From contig NZ_VTHK01000010.1 in assembly GCF_009765355.1 (NCBI RefSeq), forward strand, positions 152,911 through 216,910: a DNA stretch of 64,000 nt, read 5' to 3'. Positions 25,190 through 33,305 of this stretch are shown here, one piece after another. The notes below the pieces were generated by a model, which saw only the letters and a program-made list of their open reading frames with translations, did not search any database and was not told the origin of the DNA. A program made the translations under genes and the position numbers. This stretch comes from Amycolatopsis anabasis (lineage in GTDB: Bacteria; Actinomycetota; Actinomycetes; Mycobacteriales; Pseudonocardiaceae). The stretch's first letter is position 1. Each line of letters begins with the position of its first letter.

Positions 25190-26022
25190 GTGCGGACTTG
25201 GTGGTCTTCGGCGGCTTCGTCTTCGGCGAGGATCTGGGCCACCGACTTCCGGCGCTCGCGGGAGGGTTTCGGGGACGTCAGCGCCCCGCCCGGTTTGAGT
25301 TCGCGCACGGTGAAGTACAACCAGCCCAGGATCGCCATGGTCCCGAAGGCGATCCACTGCAGCGCGTAGGAGAAGAAGGGGCCCGAGTCCGTCTGCGGCA
25401 GCGGCAGCGCGCCGAGCACGCCCGGCTGGCCGTCGTCGAGCTGGAAGTAGCCGGGCCGGATGCCCAGCCCGCTGGCCCGGGCGACCACCCGCGAATCCAC
25501 GGTGTAGCTGTGCAGCTTCCCGTCGGTGGACTCGTCGGCGAAGGCGTCCCGGTTCTTCGGGTCGTTCTCGTCGACCCGGATGCGGGCGACCAGCGGAACC
25601 TCCCCGGCCGGGGGCGCCGCGTACGGCGGCACCCGGGTCCGGGAATCCGGGCGCACGTAACCCCGGTCGACCAGGATCACCTGGCCGCCGGTGGTGCGGA
25701 ACGGGGTGAGCACCTCGAACGCCGGTTCGCCCTGCACGGTCCGCAGCCGCGCGACGACCTCACCCTGGGGCAGGTAGCTGCCGGTCACCGTCACGCGGTC
25801 CCACTGCGTGCTCCCGTCCGGCGCGACCCCCGGGGGCAGCACCTCGGCGAGCGGCCGCGGCTGCGCGGTGAAGGACGCCTGCAAGGCGGCGTTCTGCGCC
25901 GACCGCTCGTCGTCCCGGCGGAACTGCCAGGGCGCGAGCAGCGTGTAGCACGCGATGGCGAACGTGAACACCACCAGCGTGAGCGCCAGCCAGCTCGGCC
26001 GGAGCAGGAACTTCAACCGCAC
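25186..26022 (-). CDS. SURF1 family protein
   Basis: 278 residues from GTG, with TACCGT six bases upstream (probable leaderless start). Two membrane spans bracket the protein: residues ~10-29 (LALTLVVFTFAIACYTLLAP) and ~224-243 (YALQWIAFGTMAILGWLYF). The periplasmic part contains the SURF1 signatures LVDRGYV and PxGYFQLDDG. SURF1 helps assemble cytochrome c oxidase by aiding haem a insertion. It is the counterpart of M. tuberculosis Rv2235 by position, but here a fructosamine-kinase-like gene separates it from ptpA. A charged C-terminal tail is cytoplasmic. Confidence 0.92.
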   Translation of the reverse strand: MRLKFLLRPSWLALTLVVFTFAIACYTLLAPWQFRRDDERSAQNAALQASFTAQPRPLAEVLPPGVAPDGSTQWDRVTVTGSYLPQGEVVARLRTVQGEPAFEVLTPFRTTGGQVILVDRGYVRPDSRTRVPPYAAPPAGEVPLVARIRVDENDPKNRDAFADESTDGKLHSYTVDSRVVARASGLGIRPGYFQLDDGQPGVLGALPLPQTDSGPFFSYALQWIAFGTMAILGWLYFTVRELKPGGALTSPKPSRERRKSVAQILAEDEAAEDHQVRT

Positions 26023-26054
26023 CCCTCAACGGTAGGCCGTCCCGCGAACCCGCG

Positions 26055-26915
26055 TCACAGAGCCCCGCGCGCGGCCGACAGCGCCTGCCCGGCGTACGAG
26101 CCGCCGAACACCGCCGCGTGCACCAGGATCGGGAAGAGCTGGTGCAGTCCGGTCCGGTCCCGCCAGCCCGCGGCGAGCGGCGTGCCCGCGTCCGCCGCGG
26201 CTTCGGCGTAGGCCCCGAGGATGCGGGCCACGTGCGGGGTGCCGAACAGCTGGAGCATCGCGAGATCGCCCTCGCGGTGACCGCCGTGCGCGGCCGGGTC
26301 GATCAGCCACACCCGGCCGTCACCGGCCCAGTGCACGTTGCCGCTCCACGCGTCGCCGTGCAGGCGCGCGGGCGGTTCCGGCGGTCCGGCCAGCTCCGGC
26401 AGCCGCGCGCACAGCTCGTCGAAGACGGCCACCTCTTCCGTGCCGAACAGGCCCTGGTCGGCGCACATTCGCACGTACGGCTCGATCCGGTGTGCCGCGT
26501 AGAACTCCGCCCAGTCGCCGCACGGCTCGTTGCGCATCGGGGCCAGGCCCATCCACGCGTCGGCCGGGCCACCGGGCGGCGGGCAGCCGAAGGCGGGCGC
26601 ACCGCGCCGGTGCAGCGCGGCCAGGCCGCGGCCGAACTCCTCGGCGGCGGCCCGGGTGGACGGTCCGGCGGGCACGTACTGCAGCACCAGCCACTCGTCG
26701 TCCCGCGTGTGCACCCGGGGGACCGGCACGTCACCGTGCTCGCCGAGCCAGCGCAGCCCGGCTGCCTCGGCGGCGGTCGCCCCCGCACCGGCGCCCCGCT
26801 TGGCGATCACCACGTCGTGGTCGGCGAGCGTCACCAGGAACACCGAGCCACCGGCCTGGCGGACCCCGGAGACCGGCACGCCGCGCAGGCGTTCGACGGC
26901 CTCCTTCGCGTTCAT
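26055..26915 (-). CDS. Fructosamine kinase family protein (ketosamine-3-kinase-like)
   Basis: 286 residues. The aminoglycoside-phosphotransferase-like fold shows VIAKRG (lysine of the ATP site, ~36-41), HGDAWSGNV (catalytic loop, ~187-195) and LIDPAAHGGHREGDLAM (the metal-binding DPA and family-specific tail). Such kinases phosphorylate ketoamines on glycated proteins or small molecules, starting deglycation. The ATG overlaps the ptpA stop (ATGA), so kinase and phosphatase are co-translated. A link to PtpA is suggestive only, because in mycobacteria the co-encoded kinase is a different type. Confidence 0.92.
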   Translation of the reverse strand: MNAKEAVERLRGVPVSGVRQAGGSVFLVTLADHDVVIAKRGAGAGATAAEAAGLRWLGEHGDVPVPRVHTRDDEWLVLQYVPAGPSTRAAAEEFGRGLAALHRRGAPAFGCPPPGGPADAWMGLAPMRNEPCGDWAEFYAAHRIEPYVRMCADQGLFGTEEVAVFDELCARLPELAGPPEPPARLHGDAWSGNVHWAGDGRVWLIDPAAHGGHREGDLAMLQLFGTPHVARILGAYAEAAADAGTPLAAGWRDRTGLHQLFPILVHAAVFGGSYAGQALSAARGAL

Positions 26916-27370
26916 CGGTGCTCGCGAACCCAGTCGAGCAGGCCGGGCACGGCTCGTTCGATCATGCCGAGCACCTCGTCGAAACCCTGCTCACCGCCGT
27001 AGTACGGATCCGGGATCTCCGCCTCCGGCGGCGCGGAGGGGTCGAACTCGCGCAGCAGCCGCACCCGGTCCGGGTCGCCGGTCAGCCGCCGCAGCGTGCG
27101 CCGGTGCCCGAGATCGGCGGCGAGCAGCAGGTCGGCCTTCAGGTGCTCGTCGCCGACCTGTGCGGCGACGTGGTCGCCGCGGTAGCCGTGCGCGTCCAGC
27201 GTCGCGCGGGCGCGGGAATCGGCGGGCTCACCGACGTGCCACGGGCCGGTGCCCGCGCTGGTGACCCGCACCTCGTCGCCGAGCCCGGCCCGGTGCAGGT
27301 GCTCGCGCACCACGAGCGCGGCCATCGGCGATCGGCAGATGTTGCCGGAGCAGACGAAACACAGATGCAT
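26912..27370 (-). CDS. ptpA: Low-molecular-weight protein tyrosine phosphatase
   Basis: 152 residues from ATG at 27370. The active site CSGNICRS (C7 to R13) is at the N-terminus, and the catalytic acid is D121 in EIPDPYYGG. The length and motif order fit PtpA. TAGGTT lies eight bases upstream, so the message is probably leaderless; that hexamer overlaps the end of the chorismate mutase gene. Position relative to SURF1, cobD, Nif3 and RNase H genes matches Rv2234 in M. tuberculosis, where the enzyme is secreted and acts on host proteins. No such role is implied here. Confidence 0.95.
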   Translation of the reverse strand: MHLCFVCSGNICRSPMAALVVREHLHRAGLGDEVRVTSAGTGPWHVGEPADSRARATLDAHGYRGDHVAAQVGDEHLKADLLLAADLGHRRTLRRLTGDPDRVRLLREFDPSAPPEAEIPDPYYGGEQGFDEVLGMIERAVPGLLDWVREHR

Positions 27371-27381
27371 CGCCGACGAAC

Positions 27382-27948
27382 CTAACCGCAGACCGAGACG
27401 ACCGCGCGGTCGAGTGCCCGTTCGTGCAGGCGGTCGAGGTGCCGCCGCAGATCGGTCACCCGCACCGCGACCGGCAGCCGGTGCGCGCAGCCCTCGCTCG
27501 CCCGGGTCGCCACGGTGTCGGCCAGCTCGGCCAGCAGTTCGGCGTTGAGCCGGTCGATCACCGGGCGGACCTCGGTGGGCAGATCGGGTTTGGTGGTCGG
27601 CGCCTGGTCGGGGTGGGCCGTCCACCAGGCGAACAACCCGTACTGGACGACCTTGGACGCCTCGATCTGGTCGCGGAAGAAAGTGACCGTGGCGTCCGGG
27701 TCCAGGCCCAGTTCGACGGCCTTGGCCCGGGCCATGTCCAGGACCTGCTGTTCCCGCGCCGGATCGGTGATCGGCTGGTCGGGGAACTTGGCCGCGGCGA
27801 CCTTGTCGGCCACCAGCACCCGCCGCGCGGCCGAATCGGTGAGCGGCAGGAGCGAACCGCGCGCCGGGGACGCCGACGCGGGGGCGGCGGTGACCACGGA
27901 GACGGTCAAGGCGGCGAGGGCGCCCGCGAGCAACGACCGAAGCTGCAT
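27382..27948 (-). CDS. Secreted chorismate mutase (AroQ gamma type)
   Basis: 188 residues with a signal peptide (MQLRSLLAGALAALTVSVVT) ending near ASASP. The mature part has the Rv1885c-type pattern: RVLVADKVAAAKF with the catalytic Arg/Lys, DxxREQQVLDMARAKAVELG, and an FFRDQIEASKVVQYGLFAWW segment. Two Cys near the C-terminus probably form a disulfide. The enzyme converts chorismate to prephenate, outside the cytoplasm in this class, for reasons that are unclear. It is divergent from the Nif3-like gene, 32 bases away. Confidence 0.9.
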   Translation of the reverse strand: MQLRSLLAGALAALTVSVVTAAPASASPARGSLLPLTDSAARRVLVADKVAAAKFPDQPITDPAREQQVLDMARAKAVELGLDPDATVTFFRDQIEASKVVQYGLFAWWTAHPDQAPTTKPDLPTEVRPVIDRLNAELLAELADTVATRASEGCAHRLPVAVRVTDLRRHLDRLHERALDRAVVSVCG

Positions 27949-27980
27949 GTCGCCCGAGCGTACATGCGAGGATTCTCGGC

Positions 27981-28793
27981 ATGCCCGTTGTGTCCGACGT
28001 GATCGCCGCCCTGGAAACCGCCTACCCGCCCGAACTCGCCGAGTCGTGGGACGCGGTCGGCCTGGTGTGCGGTGATCCGGCCGAGCCCGTCGACCGCGTC
28101 CTGGTGTGCGTGGACCCGGTGCGGGCCACCGTCGAGGAGGCGATCGAACGCGGCGCCCAGCTCGTCGTCGCGCACCACCCGCTGCTGCTGCGCGGGGTGC
28201 ACGGCGTCGGCGCGGACACCGCCAAGGGCGGCCTGGTGCACCGGCTCATCCGGGCCGGGGTGGCGCTCTACTGCGCCCACACCAACGCCGATTCGGCGCG
28301 GCCCGGGGTGTCCGACGCGCTGGCGTCGGCGCTGGGCCTGAACATGCTGCGCCCGCTCCAGCCGCACGCGCCGGAGGCCGAGACCGGCATCGGGCGGATC
28401 GGTGAGCTGGCCGAACCCGAGCCGTTCGCCGAGTTCGTCGGCCGGGTCGCCGCGGCCCTGCCGAAGACCACGCCGGGCGTGCTCGGCGCCGGGGACCCGG
28501 ACCGTCTGATTAGGACGGTCGCGGTGTCCGGCGGGGCCGGGGACGGCTACCTCGCCGCGGCGACGGGCGCCGGGGCGGACGCGTTCGTGACCGCCGATCT
28601 GCGCCACCACCCGGCCGGGGAGCACCTGGAGGCGCCGGGCCGGGTGCCCGCCCTGGTCGGCGTGACGCACTGGGCCAGCGAGTGGCCGTGGTGCGAGCAA
28701 GCCTCGGACGTCATCGCGGCCGCGCTGGGCGGTACCGTCGATGTTCACGTCTCGACGCGGTGCACCGATCCGTGGAACTTGAGAGCAAGCTAG
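27981..28793 (+). CDS. Nif3-like dinuclear metal centre hexameric protein
   Basis: 270 residues. The Nif3/YbgI signatures are ESWDAVGLVCGD near residue 20, the metal-binding VVAHHPLLL near 60, YCAHTNAD near 95, and an ADLRHH motif later. The family forms toroidal hexamers with two metals per subunit. Hydrolase activity is suspected (GTP cyclohydrolase-like label in some databases) but unproven. Equivalent to Rv2230c by order, followed by the zinc-ribbon and RNase H genes. Confidence 0.93.
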   Translation: MPVVSDVIAALETAYPPELAESWDAVGLVCGDPAEPVDRVLVCVDPVRATVEEAIERGAQLVVAHHPLLLRGVHGVGADTAKGGLVHRLIRAGVALYCAHTNADSARPGVSDALASALGLNMLRPLQPHAPEAETGIGRIGELAEPEPFAEFVGRVAAALPKTTPGVLGAGDPDRLIRTVAVSGGAGDGYLAAATGAGADAFVTADLRHHPAGEHLEAPGRVPALVGVTHWASEWPWCEQASDVIAAALGGTVDVHVSTRCTDPWNLRAS

Positions 28794-28809
28794 TTAAGGG
28801 GAACGCTCA

Positions 28810-29547
28810 GTGAAGGCAGAGCCAGCCGTACAGCGTCAGATGCTCGAGCTCGCGAAGGTGGACGCGGACCTGTCCAGGGTCGAGCACCGGCGCCGCAACC
28901 TCCCCGAGCTGGCGGAGATCGCCGAGGTGGAGAAGACGCTGCGGGAGCGGCGGGACGCGCTGGTCGCGGTGGAGACCTCGGGCTCGGACCTGGACCGGGA
29001 GATCGCCCGGCAGGAGAAGGAGATCGAATCGGTCCGGGCGCGCGAGGACCGCGACCGCAAGCTGCTGGCGTCCGGGACGATCTCGGCCAAGCAGCTGACC
29101 GACGTCGAGCACGAGTTGGAGACGCTGCAGCGGCGGCAGACCGCGCTGGAGGACGACCTGCTCGAGCTGATGGAGCGCCGGGAGGCGATCGAACTCGACG
29201 CGCAGCGCACCGGGGCCGAGGTCGACAAGGCCGAGCAGACCCTCGCCGACGCCGCGAAGCGCCGGGACGAGGCGGTCGCCGATCTGGACGCGACCCAGGC
29301 CCGCCGGGACGCCGACCGGGCGAACCTGCTCCCGCGGTTCCCGGACGACCTGCTCAAGCTCTACGAGCGGGTCCGCGCGCACAAGGGGATCGGCGCGGCG
29401 CTGCTGCGGTCCCGCCGGTGCGGGGCGTGCCAGCTCGACATCGACCGCAACGCGATCGCCGAGATCAAGGCGGCCCCGGAGGACGAGGTCATCCAGTGCG
29501 AGAACTGCGGGGCGATCCTGGTGCGCACGCTGGAGTCCGGCCTGTGA
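28810..29547 (+). CDS. C4-type zinc-ribbon coiled-coil protein
   Basis: 245 residues from GTG. A long coiled coil (residues ~10-170, heptads such as LETLQRRQTALEDDLLELME) leads to a C-terminal zinc ribbon with CGAC and CENC pairs about 27 residues apart. Homologues are widespread in actinobacteria beside RNase H (Rv2229c position). Members have been proposed to act as nucleic-acid binding chaperones, but the function is not established. The stop overlaps the GTG of the next gene. Confidence 0.92.
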   Translation: MKAEPAVQRQMLELAKVDADLSRVEHRRRNLPELAEIAEVEKTLRERRDALVAVETSGSDLDREIARQEKEIESVRAREDRDRKLLASGTISAKQLTDVEHELETLQRRQTALEDDLLELMERREAIELDAQRTGAEVDKAEQTLADAAKRRDEAVADLDATQARRDADRANLLPRFPDDLLKLYERVRAHKGIGAALLRSRRCGACQLDIDRNAIAEIKAAPEDEVIQCENCGAILVRTLESGL

Positions 29548-30641
29548 ACGTCGTCGTGGAGGCCGACGGGGGTTCGCGGGGCAACCCCGGGCCCGCGGGG
29601 TACGGCGCGGTGGTGAAGGACGCGGCGACCGGTGAGGTGCTCGCCGAGCGGCAGGACGCGCTCGGCGTCGCGACGAACAACGTGGCCGAGTACTCCGGCC
29701 TGATCGCCGGGCTGCGCGCGGCCGCGGAACTGGGTGCGTCCACTGTGGACGTCCGGATGGACTCCAAGCTCGTCGTGGAGCAGATGTCCGGGCGGTGGAA
29801 GATCAAGCACGCGGCGCTGCAGCCGCTCGCGCAGGAGGCTCGCGAGCTCGCGGCGGGGTTCGGCCGGGTCCGGTACGAGTGGATCCCGCGCGCCGAGAAC
29901 GCGCATGCCGACCGGCTGGCGAACCAGGCGATGGACGCGGCCGCGAAGGGGACGGAGGCGCCCAAGGCGCTGGATCGCAGCTCCCCGGCGCGCTGGACCG
30001 GCGCCCAGGGCACGCCGACCAAACTGCTGCTGCTGCGGCACGGCCAGACCGAGATGTCGGTGGAGCGCCGGTACTCGGGCCGGGGCGACGTCCCGTTGAC
30101 CGAGCACGGGCGGGAGCAGGTGGCCGCGGCGGCGAAGCGCCTGGCCGGGATGGACGGCCTGCTGGCCGATGGCGTGGCCGCGCCGATCGTGGCGTCGCCG
30201 CTGCTGCGGACCAAGCAGACCGCGCAGGCGGTGGCCGACGCGCTCGGCGGGCGGGTGCGGACGCATCCCGGGCTGCTGGAGACGGACTTCGGCGAATGGG
30301 AGGGGCTGACCTTCGCCGAGGCGGCCCGGCGGGATCCCAAGCTGCACCGCGCGTGGCTCGGCGACATCTCGGTGGCCGCGCCCGGCGGGGAGAGCTTCGA
30401 GGCCGTGCACCGGCGGGTGCGCGCGGCCCGCGACGAGCTTCTCGAGGAGTTCGCGGGGCAGACCGTCATCGTGGTCAGCCACGTCACCCCGATCAAGTCG
30501 CTGCTCCGGCTGGGCCTCGACGCGGGCCCGTCGTTGCTGTTCCGCCTGCACCTGGACCTGGCGTCGCTGTCGATCGTCGAGTTCTACCCCGACGGGAACG
30601 CGTCGGTCCGGTTGGTGAACGACATCTCGCACCTCGCCTGA
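29544..30641 (+). CDS. Bifunctional RNase H / histidine phosphatase (CobC-like)
   Basis: 365 residues from GTG (GTGA overlap). The N-terminal RNase H1 domain has EADGGSRGNPGPAGYG with the first catalytic Asp (~8), NNVAEYSGL with Glu, and RMDSKLVVEQMSG with Asp. The C-terminal histidine phosphatase domain starts at LLLRHGQTE (~160) and has RYSGRGDVPLTEHG and VVSHVTP near the end. This fusion is the Rv2228c type, which degrades RNA in RNA-DNA hybrids and has a phosphatase half resembling alpha-ribazole phosphatase. A B12 connection with cobD in the same block is plausible. Confidence 0.95.
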   Translation: MNVVVEADGGSRGNPGPAGYGAVVKDAATGEVLAERQDALGVATNNVAEYSGLIAGLRAAAELGASTVDVRMDSKLVVEQMSGRWKIKHAALQPLAQEARELAAGFGRVRYEWIPRAENAHADRLANQAMDAAAKGTEAPKALDRSSPARWTGAQGTPTKLLLLRHGQTEMSVERRYSGRGDVPLTEHGREQVAAAAKRLAGMDGLLADGVAAPIVASPLLRTKQTAQAVADALGGRVRTHPGLLETDFGEWEGLTFAEAARRDPKLHRAWLGDISVAAPGGESFEAVHRRVRAARDELLEEFAGQTVIVVSHVTPIKSLLRLGLDAGPSLLFRLHLDLASLSIVEFYPDGNASVRLVNDISHLA

Positions 30642-30656
30642 ACCTCGCTTGACCGG

Positions 30657-30711
30657 TTTCATGAGGGGACCCCTCCAGACAAAATTTGTCTGGAGGGGTC
30701 CCCTCATGAAA
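30657..30711. terminator. Perfect 55-bp palindrome, bidirectional terminator
   Basis: 27 bases (30657-30683), one central A, then the exact reverse complement (30685-30711). Arms begin TTTCATGAGGGGACCCCTCC, and each arm contains a smaller GGGGACCCC palindrome. It lies between the convergent RNase H and sfnG genes, with T-rich and A-rich ends that would give a U tract in either direction. Confidence 0.85.
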
Positions 30712-30728
30712 AGGGGGCGGCTACCGGG

Positions 30729-31868
30729 TCAGGCGTGCACGGGTTCGGGGGTGGCGGCGCCTCGGGCCAGGTCGGCTTCCTTCGCGCGGATGATCGGCAG
30801 GACGTTCTTCCCGAAGTACTCGACGTCCTCGAGGTAGTGCAGGAAACCGAGCAGCAGCAGGTTCGCGCCGCGCTTCTTGTACTCGATCGCGCGGTCGGCG
30901 ATCTGCTCCGGCGTGCCGATCAGCCCGGTGCGGAAACCGTCGTTGTACTGGACCAGATCGGCGAACTCGGAATCCGCCCACATCCCCTTCTGGTCCGAAG
31001 TGGACTTACCGGCCTGCTTGACCGCCGAGCGGAACCCTTCGACCGCCTCGACGTTGGCCTTGGCGACGATCTCCCGCAGCACGTCCTTCGCCTCGGCCTC
31101 GGTTTCGCGGGCGATCACGAAACCGTTGAGCCCGAAGCGAACCGCGTGCTCGTTCTCCGCCGCGTAGCCGCGAACCTCCTCGACCTGCTCGCTGAACCCG
31201 TCGAAATCCTTGCCGTTGCTGAAGTACCAGTCCGACACCCGCCCGGCGAGCTTGCGGGCGGCCGTGGAGTTGCCGCCCTGGAACACCTCCGGATGCGGGC
31301 GTCCCTCGGACGCCACGGGCTTGGGTTTGATGTCGAAATCGTGGATCCGGTAGAAGTCGCCGGTGAACTCGGCGTGGTCGTTCGTCCAGAGTTCCTTGAG
31401 CACCCGGATGAACTCCTCCGAACGCCGGTAGCGCTCGTCGTGCTCCAGCCACGGCTCGCCGAGGCCGGTGAACTCGCCTTTGAACCAGCCGCTCACCACG
31501 TTCACCGCGGCCCGCCCGCCGGAGAGCACGTCCGCGCTCGCGACGAACTTCGCCAGCACCCCGGGATGCCACAGCCCGGGGTGGATCGCCGCGATGACCT
31601 TCAGCCGCTGGGTCGCGAGCAGCAGCGCGAGGCTGAACCCGGTCGACTCGTGCTGGTAGGCGGCGCCGTAGCTGGCCGTGTAGCGCACCTGGGACAGCGC
31701 GTACTCGAAGCCGTTGTTCTCGGCGAGCACCGCGAGGTCCCGGTTGTAGTCGTAACCCCAGTCGGTGCGCTGCTCGATGTCGCTGGTGACCAGCCCGCCG
31801 CTGACGTTGGGCACCCAGTAGGCGAACTTCAGCGGTTCGTGCAGACCGGATTGATCCTGTGTGGACAC
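30729..31868 (-). CDS. sfnG: FMN-dependent dimethylsulfone monooxygenase SfnG-like (LLM class)
   Basis: 379 residues from GTG at 31868 with a GGAG site. The sequence follows the SfnG group of flavin-dependent monooxygenases: FAYWVPNVSGGLV near the start, then QHESTGFS, NVVSGWFKGEF, GEPWLEHDERYRRSEEFIR, RPHPEVFQGG, and LVQYNDGFRTGLIGTPEQIA. SfnG splits dimethylsulfone to methanesulfinate with reduced FMN from a separate reductase. It is encoded alone, with no reductase, sulfonate transporter or sulfur regulator nearby, so the in vivo substrate is an inference. A relative that uses another organosulfur compound is possible. Confidence 0.87.
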   Translation of the reverse strand: MSTQDQSGLHEPLKFAYWVPNVSGGLVTSDIEQRTDWGYDYNRDLAVLAENNGFEYALSQVRYTASYGAAYQHESTGFSLALLLATQRLKVIAAIHPGLWHPGVLAKFVASADVLSGGRAAVNVVSGWFKGEFTGLGEPWLEHDERYRRSEEFIRVLKELWTNDHAEFTGDFYRIHDFDIKPKPVASEGRPHPEVFQGGNSTAARKLAGRVSDWYFSNGKDFDGFSEQVEEVRGYAAENEHAVRFGLNGFVIARETEAEAKDVLREIVAKANVEAVEGFRSAVKQAGKSTSDQKGMWADSEFADLVQYNDGFRTGLIGTPEQIADRAIEYKKRGANLLLLGFLHYLEDVEYFGKNVLPIIRAKEADLARGAATPEPVHA

Positions 31869-31964
31869 ACTGACTCCAAGGAAAACGTGGTTGCGGGGGC
31901 GACGGCGCGAGTACAACAGCGGCTCGCCGGGAGGGGCAACGCCCGTCCACGGCGTGGGAACGAC

Positions 31965-31970
31965 TACCCT
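31965..31970 (+). promoter_or_regulatory. -10 box of rnpB
   Basis: TACCCT ends five bases before the first base of the predicted RNase P RNA P1 helix. No good -35 element was found. Confidence 0.4.
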
Positions 31971-31975
31971 GGAAA

Positions 31976-32386
31976 GGCGGACGAGTTGGCAGGGCGGTCG
32001 CGAGATCGTGCCGGAAGGCGCGGTTTCGAGGAAAGTCCGGACTCCGCAGGGCAGGGTGGTTGTTAACGGCAACCCGGGGCGACCCGCGGGACAGTGCCAC
32101 AGAAAACAGACCGCCTCGCGCGCGAGCGCGGGGTAAGGGTGAAACGGTGGTGTAAGAGACCACCAGCATCCCGGGTGACCGGGATGGCTCGGTAAACCCC
32201 ACCCGGAGCAAGGCCAAGAGGACGCCGTGTTCGCACGGCGTCTGCGCAGGCGTTCGAGGACGGCCCGTCCGAGCCTGCGGGTAGGCCGCTAGAGCCTGCC
32301 GGTGACGGCAGGCCGAGATGGATGGCCGCCCACCGCGGCGTGTGCCGCGGGGACAGGATCCGGCTTACATGCCAACTCGCCCGCCT
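31976..32386 (+). ncRNA. rnpB: RNase P RNA (bacterial class A)
   Basis: The 5' strand GGCGGACGAGTTGGC (31976-31990) pairs with GCCAACTCGCCCGCC (32371-32385) as helix P1. Conserved core blocks appear in order: GAGGAAAGTCCGGACTCC (CR-I) near 32028, ACAGAAAACAGACCGCC near 32099, GGTAAGGGTGAAACGGTG (CR-II/III region), GTAAGAGACCACCAGC, and GGACAGGATCCGGCTTACA (CR-V) near 32351. This is the catalytic RNA that matures tRNA 5' ends. The total of about 410 bases is typical for actinobacteria. It lies between the divergent sfnG and a downstream coding gene. Confidence 0.97.
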
Positions 32387-32441
32387 CCTCTTCCGGCACA
32401 GAGGTTTCCGGGTTGTCTACTGCGCGGTAGGGTCCCGGGTC

Positions 32442-33305
32442 ATGGAGCAGGCTTCCGAACTCGCCGCCCGCGCGCACAAGGCCCTCAACGCCCTGCATTC
32501 GATGATCTACTTCGTGCCGGAGGCCGAGCAGTTCCTGACCGAGGCGGGTCTGCGGCCGGGGCGCATGGGGTACTTCGCCAGCCGTGCGGCGCCGTGCGGG
32601 GCGGTCGGCCCGGGCACGGTCGCGGCGACCTTCTACAACTTCAACCCGGATCTCGTCGCCAAGTACATCCCGCGGGCGTGGACCCTGGCCAGCCCGGACC
32701 GGGTGGTGGAGGCGCGGTTCGAGGCGGTCGACGCGGCGCTGCGCAGACTGCTCGGCGACGAGGTGGTCGCGTCCGCCGAACTCGCCGAGGCCGCCGAACT
32801 GGCCCGCGCGGCCACCGCCGGTTGCTCCGGGGACGGGCGGCCGCTGTACGCCGGGCACGCCGATCTCGACTGGCCCGACGAACCGCACCTGGTGCTCTGG
32901 CACGCGATCTCCCTGCTGCGCGAGCACCGCGGCGACGGCCACATCGCCGCCCTGGTCGTCCACGGCCTCGGCGGGCTCGCCGCGCTGGTCTCGCACACCG
33001 CGACCGGTCAGGGTTTCCTGCCCGCGGCGGCCAAGGAGACCCGCGGCTGGTCCGACGAGCAGTGGGACGCCGCGGTCGCCGCGCTGCGGGAAGACGGGAT
33101 CCTGGATGCCGCGGGCGCGCTCACCGAACGGGGCGTCGCGCTGCGCGAGCGGGTCGAGGAGGCGACCAACGCCGCGGCCGCCGACCCCTGGCGGCACCTG
33201 GGCGCGGAGAAGGCGGACCGGTTGATCACCCTCGGCAAGGGGCTCAGCCGCCGGGTCGTCGAGGCGGGCGCCTTCCCCGACGGAATCTTCGCGTCCTCCC
33301 GGTGA
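32442..33305 (+). CDS. SCO6745 family protein
   Basis: 287 residues from ATG, with TAGGGT eight bases upstream (probable leaderless start). The protein is almost entirely helical, with a Met/Phe-rich N-terminal half (HKALNALHSMIYFVPEAEQF, GRMGYFASRAAPCG, YNFNPDLVAKYIP). The C-terminal part resembles a winged helix (GWSDEQWDAAVAALREDGIL, LTERGVALRERVE). It matches a broadly distributed actinobacterial family named after a Streptomyces gene; its function is unknown. No membrane span or signal peptide is visible. Confidence 0.85.
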   Translation: MEQASELAARAHKALNALHSMIYFVPEAEQFLTEAGLRPGRMGYFASRAAPCGAVGPGTVAATFYNFNPDLVAKYIPRAWTLASPDRVVEARFEAVDAALRRLLGDEVVASAELAEAAELARAATAGCSGDGRPLYAGHADLDWPDEPHLVLWHAISLLREHRGDGHIAALVVHGLGGLAALVSHTATGQGFLPAAAKETRGWSDEQWDAAVAALREDGILDAAGALTERGVALRERVEEATNAAAADPWRHLGAEKADRLITLGKGLSRRVVEAGAFPDGIFASSR

